A stretch of 9,254 nt of DNA. Source: Solirubrobacteraceae bacterium. Lineage in GTDB: Bacteria; Actinomycetota; Thermoleophilia; Solirubrobacterales; Solirubrobacteraceae. The notes under the pieces are model-generated. The model had not been told where the DNA came from and did no database searches. It was given only the letters and a program-made list of their open reading frames with translations. The stretch lies in contig JALOLQ010000039.1 in NCBI GenBank assembly GCA_025455895.1, positions 1 through 9,254 on the forward strand. The letters run 5' to 3'. The position numbers and the translations under genes were made by a program. Below are positions 1-6,424 of the stretch, piece by piece; within the stretch, counting starts at the first letter, position 1, and each line of letters opens with the position of its first letter.

Positions 1-417
1 CTTGGTCTCCGCGACGATCAGGATGCGGTTCTTGATCTCGTCGGTGATGTGGGGGATCACCTGGACCGTCCCGCCGAGGTAGTCGCCCCGGCGCTCGCGA
101 CGGATCACCGAGTTGTAGACCGAGCCGGCGGTGACGTTCGACGCCCTCGAGGTGTTCTCGTCGGTGAAGCGCTCGTAGTGCCCGAGGTCGAGGTCGGTCT
201 CCGCGCCGTCCTCGGTCACGAACACCTCGCCGTGCTGGTAGGGCGACATCGTGCCCGGGTCGACGTTGATGTACGGATCGAACTTCTGCAGGCCCACCCG
301 CAGCCCACGGGCCACGAGCAGGCGCCCGATCGACGCCGCGGCGATGCCCTTGCCGAGCGAGGAGACGACACCGCCGGTGACGAAGATGTAGCGGGGCTTG
401 CGAAGCGTTTCAGGCAC
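1..417 (-). CDS. pyrG: CTP synthase, N-terminal part (cut by window edge)
   Basis: Makes CTP from UTP, ATP and glutamine in the cytoplasm, the last step of pyrimidine nucleotide synthesis. The 139 visible codons are the start of the synthetase domain. The P-loop GGVVSSLGKG is at residues 15-24, followed by KFDPYINVDPGTMSP (45-59), QHGEVFVTEDGAETDLDLGH (61-80) and RRGDYLGGTVQVIPHIT (109-125). All are near-identical to the family consensus. The glutaminase domain and most of the protein lie outside the window. The start is GTG at 417, giving a protein beginning MPETLRKPRYIFVTGG; a GGAAGG Shine-Dalgarno at 425-430 has 7-nt spacing. This start overlaps the last 8 nt of the upstream PNPT gene, so the two are probably co-transcribed and translationally coupled. 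pyrG downstream of steA/mctB is conserved in actinobacteria. Identification is very secure. Confidence 0.98.
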   Translation of the reverse strand, partial: MPETLRKPRYIFVTGGVVSSLGKGIAAASIGRLLVARGLRVGLQKFDPYINVDPGTMSPYQHGEVFVTEDGAETDLDLGHYERFTDENTSRASNVTAGSVYNSVIRRERRGDYLGGTVQVIPHITDEIKNRILIVAETK

Positions 418-1231
418 GGTGGACCCTTCCGAGGGAGTCTAGGTGACGAAGACCGGGAGCCCGCTCGACGAGCGCGTTGATCGAGCGGACCTCCCCGTAG
501 ACGGTGAGCAGGGCGAGCACCGCGACGGCGATCGCCAGGCCGGTGACGTCGAGCGTCAGCACGAGCCAGATGCCGGCGACGGCGCCGACGACGTTCGACC
601 CGGTGTCCCCGAGCATGCCGCGCTCGCGCAGGTCCAGCCAGCCGGCGACGAGGATCGGGCCGACCCACAGCCCGAGGTCGAGCAGCGGCGAGACGTCGAG
701 GCTCCCGAGCGTCAGCGCGGCGCCGAGCAGCACGAAGCCCTTGACCGAGCGGCCGGGGCGCAGATCGAGCAGGTTGAAGAGGTTCGTGGCGAGCACGAGG
801 ACGCCCGCGGCGAGCAGGAACTCCGCCGGGTCGGGCTGGGTGAGCGCGCTCCAGGCCAGTGCGAGCGCCAGCGTCCCCACGGCCTTCAGCGCACCGGTGC
901 TGAACGCGCCGCGCAGCGCGTCGCCGCCGTGCCCGCGCCAGCCGCGCGACGGGCCGGCGTAGGCGTCGTCGGCCAGGCCGAGGGCGGCGACCGGCAGGAC
1001 GAAGTAGAGGCCCGCGATCGCCAGCGTGTCGGCGTCGAACAGCCCGGCGAGCAGCGCGAGCGGGGCGAGCGCGGCCAGCGCGGCGGCCGGGATCAGCAGC
1101 CCGATCGGCGTCGGGAGGTCCGCGCCGCGCCAGTTGCGGCGCACGTGCCCGTTCTCGCGCAGGAAGGCGACGAGCGACGGGGCGAGGGCGAGGGCGGCGG
1201 CAAGTGAGAGGATGAGCGGCAGCGCTCGCAC
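410..1231 (-). CDS. MraY/WecA-like polyprenyl-phosphate phospho-sugar transferase (PNPT family), compact
   Basis: A 273-residue polytopic membrane protein with about nine hydrophobic segments (near 5-23, 44-64, 68-87, 113-130, 138-152, 166-178, 182-198, 213-228 and 231-246). PNPT-type marks are visible: NWRGADLPTP (33-42) like the family's N-terminal PT motif, an Asp pair LADDA (D88, D89), NLFNLLD (150-156), MLGDTGSN (206-213, D209) and a basic RHLD near the C-terminus in place of the His-rich HHH/HIHH loop. Known members move a phospho-sugar from a UDP-sugar onto undecaprenyl or decaprenyl phosphate at the inner membrane. The real substrate here cannot be read from sequence. It is shorter than MraY/WecA (about 320-360) and has DLRPGRS where those have DGLDGLA, so it is a divergent subfamily. 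The GTG start at 1231 lies 9 nt after an in-frame TAG and has no Shine-Dalgarno. Its stop overlaps the pyrG start. Confidence 0.8.
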   Translation of the reverse strand: MRALPLILSLAAALALAPSLVAFLRENGHVRRNWRGADLPTPIGLLIPAAALAALAPLALLAGLFDADTLAIAGLYFVLPVAALGLADDAYAGPSRGWRGHGGDALRGAFSTGALKAVGTLALALAWSALTQPDPAEFLLAAGVLVLATNLFNLLDLRPGRSVKGFVLLGAALTLGSLDVSPLLDLGLWVGPILVAGWLDLRERGMLGDTGSNVVGAVAGIWLVLTLDVTGLAIAVAVLALLTVYGEVRSINALVERAPGLRHLDSLGRVHRA

Positions 1232-1237
1232 CGGGGC

Positions 1238-1243
1238 AACCTA
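1238..1243 (-). promoter_or_regulatory. Putative -10 element TAGGTT for a leaderless PNPT-pyrG transcript
   Basis: On the minus strand TAGGTT (1243 to 1238) ends 6 nt before the GTG start at 1231, so a start site 7 nt downstream of the hexamer would be the G of GTG itself. It fits TANNNT, and no Shine-Dalgarno precedes the gene. No convincing -35 is visible. The call is inferred from spacing and from the similar element before steA. Confidence 0.45.
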
Positions 1244-1321
1244 GCGGGCGGCGGCGACGGACCGGGACGTCCGCCCGGGCGCCGGGGCCGTACTGCGGGC
1301 AAGCGACGAGGGAGATCGGCG

Positions 1322-1729
1322 ATGGACACCGAGGGCAGGATCGTCAGGACCGAGGAGGAGTGGCGCCGGGAGCTGGACCCGGACGCCTACGCCGTCCTGC
1401 GCGAGGCGGCGACCGAGCGGCCGTTCACCGGCGCCTACCTCGACGAGAAGGGCCCGGGGACGTTCCGCTGCCGCGGCTGCGGGGCGGCGCTCTTCGCCTC
1501 GGACACGAAGTTCGAGTCCGGCTCGGGCTGGCCGAGCTTCACCGATCCGATGGTCGCCGAGGCGGTCGAGCTGCGGCCCGACAGCTCGCACGGGATGGTC
1601 CGCACGGAGGTCCTGTGCGCGCGCTGCGGCGGGCACCTGGGCCACGTGTTCGACGACGGCCCCGGCCCGGGCGGGCAGCGCTACTGCATCAACTCGGTCG
1701 CGCTGGACTTCGAGCGCACGCAGGACTGA
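1322..1729 (+). CDS. msrB: Peptide-methionine (R)-S-oxide reductase MsrB
   Basis: Reduces the R epimer of methionine sulfoxide in oxidised proteins, in the cytoplasm as no signal peptide is visible. The 135-residue length is normal for a single-domain MsrB. Zinc is held by C50-x2-C53 and C99-x2-C102; other marks are SGSGWPSF (66-73), SHGM (89-92), GHLGHVFDDGP (104-114) and the catalytic RYCINS, with C122 as nucleophile. These five are the only cysteines. No Cys occurs between C53 and C99, where many MsrBs carry a recycling Cys, so regeneration may differ. The ATG start has a good Shine-Dalgarno GAGGGAG (1308-1314) with 7-nt spacing. It is the only well-supported plus-strand gene. It is divergent from the PNPT gene (90-bp gap) and convergent with mctB/steB (9-bp gap), so it is its own transcription unit inserted into the minus-strand cluster. 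Confidence 0.97.
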   Translation: MDTEGRIVRTEEEWRRELDPDAYAVLREAATERPFTGAYLDEKGPGTFRCRGCGAALFASDTKFESGSGWPSFTDPMVAEAVELRPDSSHGMVRTEVLCARCGGHLGHVFDDGPGPGGQRYCINSVALDFERTQD

Positions 1730-1749
1730 CCGCGGCCCTCAGCCCGCGG
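1730..1749. terminator. Short GC stem at the msrB/mctB convergent junction
   Basis: CCGCGG (1730-1735) and CCGCGG (1744-1749) can pair around an 8-nt loop that contains the mctB stop codon. There is no T-run on either side. A bidirectional terminator would be expected between these convergent genes, but the stem is only 6 bp and could be chance at this GC content. Confidence 0.25.
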
Positions 1750-2608
1750 CGCCCGCGCTCTCGGGCGCGGGCAGCAGGCTCTCGGCCTGCGGGCCGACCC
1801 CGAACGTGCCGGTCGCCCCCGCGAGCGCGAAGACGAGCGCGGCGCGGCCCGCGACCTGGTCGATGTTGTCGACGCTCGTGAGGTCGCGCTCGCGGAACCA
1901 CGGCACCTGCGAGGGGTCCGCCTCGCTCGTCTCGACGCCCACCACCGACACGGGGTTCTCACGCAGCCCGGCGACGATCCCGTCCTCGAGGTCCGCGGTC
2001 TGCCGCTCGGCGTCGCCCTCGAGCTCGCGCGGCGAGCGCGCGATCACGAGCGCGTCGAACGGGCCGAGCGAGCCCGCCCGCGTGGAGAAGAGCGCGTCGC
2101 GCTCGCGGCGCAGCAGGCGCCCGCCCTGGACGAGCTGGATGCCGATCCGCCGCCCGAAGTCCTCGAGCAGCGCGGGATCCTGCTCGAGGTCCGCGTAGCG
2201 GGTGCCGTCGGCCGCCTCGGCCAGCGCGGCGAGGTCGGGCGGCTCGCGCAGCGCCATCGTGCCCGTCAGCCGCGCGCCGGTGCCGTCCAGCGCGTTGCGC
2301 ACGTCGCGGGCGATCGTCTCCGACGGGCGCCCGAGGAACAGCAGGCCGATCCGCTCGCCGGGCAGGCGGTCGGCGACGAGCAGCGGGTAGGCGGCCTCCG
2401 AGTAGCGCTGCTCGGCGCCGAGGGCGTCCTGCGCCTCGCGGCGCTCGTCCTGGGCGGCGCGCACGTCCCCGCGCAGCGAGTCGCGCACGGACTGCTCGGC
2501 CGAGGAGACGAGCCCGGCGTCGCCGATCGCGACGCCGAGCAGCACGCCGACGACGAGCGCGACGAGCACGGCGGCGAGCGAGATGGCGTGGTAGCGGAAG
2601 TCGAACAT
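1739..2608 (-). CDS. MctB/SteB-family membrane-anchored protein
   Basis: A 289-residue protein with a short N-terminal cytoplasmic stretch, one strong membrane segment (about 9-29), a charged heptad-like coiled-coil region (about 35-68) and an outside domain ending in SVDNIDQVAGR (245-255) and GATGTFGVGP (264-273). This layout is that of the actinobacterial MctB family. The M. tuberculosis homologue was described as a copper-transport protein of the cell envelope. The Corynebacterium homologue SteB works with SteA in cell separation. I infer the SteB role here because steA lies directly upstream and no mycomembrane is implied. The ATG start at 2608 gives MFDFRYHAISLAAV, placing the membrane helix as in the family. 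No clear Shine-Dalgarno precedes it. The gap to steA is 40 nt and holds its own possible -10. Function is uncertain; family membership is firm. Confidence 0.88.
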   Translation of the reverse strand: MFDFRYHAISLAAVLVALVVGVLLGVAIGDAGLVSSAEQSVRDSLRGDVRAAQDERREAQDALGAEQRYSEAAYPLLVADRLPGERIGLLFLGRPSETIARDVRNALDGTGARLTGTMALREPPDLAALAEAADGTRYADLEQDPALLEDFGRRIGIQLVQGGRLLRRERDALFSTRAGSLGPFDALVIARSPRELEGDAERQTADLEDGIVAGLRENPVSVVGVETSEADPSQVPWFRERDLTSVDNIDQVAGRAALVFALAGATGTFGVGPQAESLLPAPESAGAAG

Positions 2609-2628
2609 CGTGGCCTGCGAGGCGGGGC

Positions 2629-2634
2629 AGCCTA
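2629..2634 (-). promoter_or_regulatory. Putative -10 element TAGGCT upstream of mctB/steB
   Basis: TAGGCT on the minus strand (2634 to 2629) lies in the 40-nt gap between the steA stop and the mctB/steB ATG. A start site 7 nt downstream of the hexamer would leave a leader of about 14 nt. It matches TANNNT and resembles the elements before steA and the PNPT gene. No -35 consensus is visible. Confidence 0.35.
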
Positions 2635-2648
2635 CCGGCGCCCGCGCC

Positions 2649-3803
2649 TCACACCTCTCCCCCGAGCAGCACGCGCAGCTTGATCCACAGGAGGTCCGCG
2701 ACGTCGCGCAGGCCGGGCGTGACGAGCACCACCGCCACGAGCGCGATCACGCCGACGCCGAGGATGACCGCGGCCGGGGCGATCCCGGGCGCCGGGCGGT
2801 AGAGCCGGCTCACGCCCTTCGCGTCGACGATCTTCTCCCCCAGGCGCAGCCGCGTGAGGAACGTCGACGAGGCGCCCTGGCGGTTCTTGTCGAGGAACTC
2901 GACGAGGTTGAACTGCGAGCCGACCGAGACGATGAGCTGCGCGCCCTTCTCGCCGGCGATGAGCATCGCGACGTCCTGGCTCGTGCCGGGTGCGGGCACG
3001 ACCTTGTGCGCGAGTCCCAGGCGCTCGAGCAGCTCCCGGCCGGGGGCGCGGCCGTCGGGATAGGCGTGGACGACGAGCTCCGCGCCGCAGGCGAGGGTCG
3101 CCTCGGCGGCCGAATCCATGTCGCCGACGATCATGTCCGGGCGGAAGCCGGCCTCGAGGATCGCGTTGGCGCCGCCGTCGACGCCGACCAGGACGGGCTT
3201 GACGTCGCGGATGTAGGGCTTCAGCGCCTGGAGGTCGCGCTGGTGGTCGACGCCGCGCACGACGATCAGCGCCGGCCGGTCGCGGAAGTCGGTGTCGAAG
3301 CGCGGCAGCTCGATCTTCCCCGAGAGCAGGTCCTGCTCCTCGACCATGTGCTCGACGGTGTTCTTCGCGAACGCCTCGAGCGCGCCGCCGATCTCGCGGC
3401 GGCGGCGCTCGGTCGCCTCGCGGACCTCGTCCGGGGACTGGAGCGCACCCTGGGCCACGCAGGCGGCGCCGGCCCACACCGCGCCGCCGCGCAGCTCGAC
3501 GGCGTCGCCGTCCTTGAGGCGGTCGAAGAGCACGTCGTTCGGCAGGTCGACGAGCGGGATCCCGGCCTCGACGAGCAGCAGCGGGCCCATGTTCGGGTAC
3601 TCCCCCGAGGACGACGGCCGGCAGTTCAGGACGGCCTTCGCCCCGACGGCGATCAGGTCCTCGGCGGAGACGCGGTCGAGGTTGTGGTGGTCGATGAGCG
3701 CGATCTCGCCGGGCCGAAGCCGTTTCACGAGCAGCTTCGTCTTGCGCCCCCGCCGCACGGGGCCGCGGACGACCGCCACGGACTCGAGCGCGGACCGCTC
3801 CAC
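2649..3803 (-). CDS. steA: SteA-like cytokinetic ring protein with thiamin-pyrophosphokinase-like fold
   Basis: A 384-residue protein. The N-terminal part (about 1-170) includes IDHHNLDRVSAEDL (37-50) and a Gly/Ser-rich RPSSSGEYPN. The centre resembles the catalytic domain of thiamin pyrophosphokinase, with GVDGGAN (207-213) and PDMIVGDMDS (222-231). A C-terminal membrane helix (about 341-363) is followed by a short basic tail. In Corynebacterium, SteA is a division-site protein acting with the membrane partner SteB in daughter-cell separation. I infer the same here because the SteB/MctB gene follows by 40 nt. A true thiamin kinase is unlikely, because of the extra N-terminal domain, the membrane tail and the neighbours. 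The GTG start at 3803 has no Shine-Dalgarno but a -10-like TAGACT 7 nt before it. It follows recN after 20 nt. Confidence 0.9.
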   Translation of the reverse strand: MERSALESVAVVRGPVRRGRKTKLLVKRLRPGEIALIDHHNLDRVSAEDLIAVGAKAVLNCRPSSSGEYPNMGPLLLVEAGIPLVDLPNDVLFDRLKDGDAVELRGGAVWAGAACVAQGALQSPDEVREATERRRREIGGALEAFAKNTVEHMVEEQDLLSGKIELPRFDTDFRDRPALIVVRGVDHQRDLQALKPYIRDVKPVLVGVDGGANAILEAGFRPDMIVGDMDSAAEATLACGAELVVHAYPDGRAPGRELLERLGLAHKVVPAPGTSQDVAMLIAGEKGAQLIVSVGSQFNLVEFLDKNRQGASSTFLTRLRLGEKIVDAKGVSRLYRPAPGIAPAAVILGVGVIALVAVVLVTPGLRDVADLLWIKLRVLLGGEV

Positions 3804-3810
3804 GTCGGCG

Positions 3811-3816
3811 AGTCTA
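3811..3816 (-). promoter_or_regulatory. Putative -10 element TAGACT for leaderless steA
   Basis: TAGACT (3816 to 3811, minus strand) is followed by 7 nt and then the GTG start of steA, in the 20-nt recN-steA gap. The spacing suits transcription starting at or next to the start codon. With it steA can be expressed apart from recN. No -35 can be assigned; it would fall in recN coding sequence. Confidence 0.45.
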
Positions 3817-3823
3817 TGGGCTC

Positions 3824-5479
3824 CTACGCGGCGCGCAGCAGCTCACGCGCGTGGCGCCGCGCGGCGGCGTCGCCGGCGTCGGCCCCGAGCATCCGCACGA
3901 GCTCGCCGACGACCTCGGGCTCGCGCAGCTCGGTGACCGTCGTGCGCGCGGGATCGGCGCCCGGGTCCTTCTCGATCGAGAAGTGCCGCTCGGCGAGCGA
4001 GGCGATCTGCGGGAGGTGGGTGATGCAGAGCACCTGCCGGCCCGCCGCCAGCTCGCGCAGGCGGGCCCCGACGGCGCGCGCGGTCTGCCCGCCGATGCCC
4101 GCGTCCACCTCGTCGAAGACGAGCGTGGCGGAGGATCGGTCGTTCGCCACGCCGAGCAGCGCGAGCATCACGCGCGAGAGCTCGCCGCCCGAGGCCGCCT
4201 CGCGGATCGGCGCGGCCGGGACGCCGCTGTTCGGCGCGAGCAGGAACTCGGCGCCGTCGGCTCCCGTGGGGCCGGGATCGCGCGGCTCGAGGACGACCTC
4301 GAACGCGGCGCCGGGCATCGCGAGGTCGGCGAGCGCCTTGCGGACGGCCCGGGACAGCTTCGGCGCCGCCGTCGCACGGGTCTCGCGGAGGGCCTGCGCG
4401 GCCCGGTCGCGCTCGGCGCGGGCCGCGCCGAGCTCGGCCTCGGCCTGGGCGCCCGCCTCCTCGGCGCCCTCGAGCTCCGCGCGGCGCGCGCGGCAGCGCT
4501 CGGCGTGCGCGAGGACGTCCGCGATCGACCCGCCGTGCTTGCGCTTGAGCCGGTCCAGCACGGCGAGGCGCTCCTCGGCCGCCTCCAGCGCCCCCGGCTC
4601 GCCCTCGAGGCCCTCGCCGTAGCGGCGCAGCTCCGCGCCCAGGTCGGCGGCCTCCAGCGCGAGGCTGCGCCAGCGCTCGGCGAGCGCGTCGAGCTGCGGA
4701 TCGACCCCGTCGACGTCCGCGAGCACGGCCTCGCCGGCGGCGAGCAGGCCGCTCGCGCCCGGGCCGTCCTCGGGGGTCAGCGCCTCGGCCGCTCCGAGGC
4801 TCGCGGCCCGCAGCGCCTCGAGGTGGCGCAGGCGCTCGCGCGCCGCCAGCAGCTCGCGCTCCTCGTCGGCGTCCGGCGCGGCCGCCTCGATCTCCTCGAG
4901 CTCGAAGACGAGCAGGTCGAGCTCGCGCTCGCGCGCGCCGCCGCGCTCCTGCACCTCCGCCAGCACGCGCTCGGCGGCCCGCACGCGGGCATGGGCCGCC
5001 GCGCACGCCTCGCGCCGCGCCGCCTGCTCCGGGCCGCAGAACGCGTCGAGCAGGTCGAGCTGCGCGGAGGCGAGCGTCAGGCGCCGGTGCTCGTGCTGGC
5101 CGTAGAACGAGAGCAGCGTCTCGGCCGCCTCGCGCAGGTCACGGGCCGTCGCGGTGCGCCCGTTGAGCAGCGCGCGCGTGCGGCCCTCGGCGCTCACGCG
5201 CCGCGCCAGGACGAGCTCCTCGGCGTCCTCCGGGAGCCGCTCGCCGAGCTGTGCGCGCAGCCCGTCCGGCAGGTCGAAGACCCCTTCGACGTACGCCTCG
5301 GCGGCGCCCGGGCGCACGATCCCCGGTCGCGGCTTGCCGCCGAGCAGCAGGTCGAGCGCGTGGGCGAGGACCGTCTTGCCCGCCCCCGTCTCCCCCGTGA
5401 GCACGTTGAGCCCCGGCGCCAGCCGCAGCTCGGCGCGCTCGATCAGCAGCAGGTTCTCGACGCGCAGCTCCTGGAGCAC
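3824..5479 (-). CDS. recN: DNA repair protein RecN (SMC-like ATPase)
   Basis: A 551-residue SMC-family ATPase acting at DNA double-strand breaks. The N-terminal ATPase half has MLQELRVENLLLIERAEL and the Walker A GETGAGKT (29-36), then YGQHEHR (126-132). The middle (about 150-375) is a long Ala/Glu/Arg-rich coiled coil with a short break near 230-270. The C-terminal half has the ABC signature SGGELSRVML (430-439), Walker B TLVFDEVDAG (452-461) and THLPQIA (487-493). Length is normal and all ATPase motifs are intact. The GTG start at 5479 is fixed by the N-terminal motif; no ATG or GTG lies in frame between it and an in-frame stop at 5567-5569. No Shine-Dalgarno is seen, only a weak TACACC at -12. 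No actinobacterial SOS box is visible in the 87-nt gap after nadK. Confidence 0.97.
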   Translation of the reverse strand: MLQELRVENLLLIERAELRLAPGLNVLTGETGAGKTVLAHALDLLLGGKPRPGIVRPGAAEAYVEGVFDLPDGLRAQLGERLPEDAEELVLARRVSAEGRTRALLNGRTATARDLREAAETLLSFYGQHEHRRLTLASAQLDLLDAFCGPEQAARREACAAAHARVRAAERVLAEVQERGGARERELDLLVFELEEIEAAAPDADEERELLAARERLRHLEALRAASLGAAEALTPEDGPGASGLLAAGEAVLADVDGVDPQLDALAERWRSLALEAADLGAELRRYGEGLEGEPGALEAAEERLAVLDRLKRKHGGSIADVLAHAERCRARRAELEGAEEAGAQAEAELGAARAERDRAAQALRETRATAAPKLSRAVRKALADLAMPGAAFEVVLEPRDPGPTGADGAEFLLAPNSGVPAAPIREAASGGELSRVMLALLGVANDRSSATLVFDEVDAGIGGQTARAVGARLRELAAGRQVLCITHLPQIASLAERHFSIEKDPGADPARTTVTELREPEVVGELVRMLGADAGDAAARRHARELLRAA

Positions 5480-5512
5480 CCCCGGGGTGTACCAGCGGGG
5501 GCTGACGGACCG

Positions 5513-5534
5513 GGCGCGGGACGGCGCCCGCGCC
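5513..5534. terminator. GC-rich hairpin between nadK and recN
   Basis: GGCGCGGG (5513-5520) pairs perfectly with CCCGCGCC (5527-5534) around ACGGCG. A second register, CGGGCGC (5511-5517) with GCGCCCG (5524-5530), is also perfect, so the two would compete. It begins 32 nt after the nadK stop and 33 nt before the recN start on the minus strand. There is no T-run, so it may be a weak terminator, an mRNA stabilising stem or chance. Confidence 0.3.
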
Positions 5535-5566
5535 GCTGAGGCGTCACAGAGTGCGCGAGCCGCGTC

Positions 5567-6424
5567 TCAGGACGAGGCCAGGCGCCCGAACTTCTCGCGC
5601 AGGCGCCGGTAGAACGAGGAGCCCGGGAGCTGCGCGAGCACCGCGGCGTCGTGGTGGAAGGCCGCGGTGATCGTCCCGTCCGGCGGGATCTCGCCCGCCG
5701 GCCGGCCGTCGATCGCGACGTCGACCGGCACGTGCGAGCGGTTGTGCACCGTCAGCGGATCGCCGGGGGCGACGACGAGCGCGCGCGCGGTGAGCGAGTG
5801 CGGCGCGATGAACGAGACCGCGAGGCCCTCGACGCCCCACGCCATCACCGGGCCGCCGTTGGCGAGGTTGTAGCCGGTCGAGCCCGCCGGCGTGGCGACG
5901 ACGAGGCCGTCGCAGCGCACGCGCCCGACCTCCTCGCCGCCGACCGCGTAGGCCAGCTCGGCGACCCGCTCGCCGGGCCGGCGGGTGATCGCGACGTCGT
6001 TGATCGCCGGCGTGCCCGCATCGGCGTGGTCGACGGCGATCGCGGGCAGGGTGAGCGTCTCGAAGTCCCCGTCCAGCGCGCGCTCGAAGCCGGCGGGCCC
6101 GTCGTCGCGGTCCACGGTGGCCAGGAACCCGATCTCGCCGTAGTTCACGCCGAAGACGGGCACGCCGGTCCCCGCGACGCGCCGCAGCGCGCGCAGGATC
6201 GTGCCGTCGCCCCCGAGCGCGATCGCCAGGTCGGCGGCGCGCCCCGGATCGGCGTCCAGCTCGACGAACGGCCCCGCCGCGATCGAGGGGTGCTTCGCGG
6301 TCTCCTCGGCGTCCAGCAGCACGAGCCGCTCGCGCCGCGCGGCGAGGGCGATCAGGTGGCGCAGCGCGTCGTCGGTCTCGGCCGGGCGCGCGTGCGAGAG
6401 GACGGCGATCGGCCCGCCGCTCAT
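5567..6424 (-). CDS. nadK: NAD kinase
   Basis: Phosphorylates NAD to NADP in the cytoplasm and so supplies NADPH for biosynthesis and reductive defence. The 285-residue protein has the hallmark GGDGT (71-75, D72 the likely catalytic Asp), NYGEIGFLA (94-102), the NE/ND motif as ND (142-143) and the conserved TPAGSTGYNLANGGP (178-192). The C-terminal SFYRRLREKFG (270-280) is also typical of bacterial NadK. Length is normal. I chose the ATG at 6424 rather than an upstream in-frame GTG at 6565. The extra 47 residues would be Arg/Gly-rich out-of-frame reading of tlyA, while the ATG forms a classical ATGA overlap with the tlyA stop and GAGG lies 11 nt upstream. Translational coupling to tlyA is therefore likely. 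nadK between tlyA and recN is conserved in actinobacteria. Confidence 0.98.
   Translation of the reverse strand: MSGGPIAVLSHARPAETDDALRHLIALAARRERLVLLDAEETAKHPSIAAGPFVELDADPGRAADLAIALGGDGTILRALRRVAGTGVPVFGVNYGEIGFLATVDRDDGPAGFERALDGDFETLTLPAIAVDHADAGTPAINDVAITRRPGERVAELAYAVGGEEVGRVRCDGLVVATPAGSTGYNLANGGPVMAWGVEGLAVSFIAPHSLTARALVVAPGDPLTVHNRSHVPVDVAIDGRPAGEIPPDGTITAAFHHDAAVLAQLPGSSFYRRLREKFGRLASS

Noticed and set aside
1748..1774. Hairpin GCCCGCGC/GCGCGGGC near the mctB 3' end as a terminator
   Set aside because: It lies inside mctB coding sequence, encodes its Ala/Pro-rich tail and has no T-run.
2610..4622. 670-residue plus-strand open frame
   Set aside because: It is antisense to steA and recN, which have complete family motifs; long antisense frames are expected at this GC content.
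3851..5539. 562-residue plus-strand open frame
   Set aside because: Antisense shadow of recN with low-complexity Arg/Gly/Ala content and no recognisable domain.
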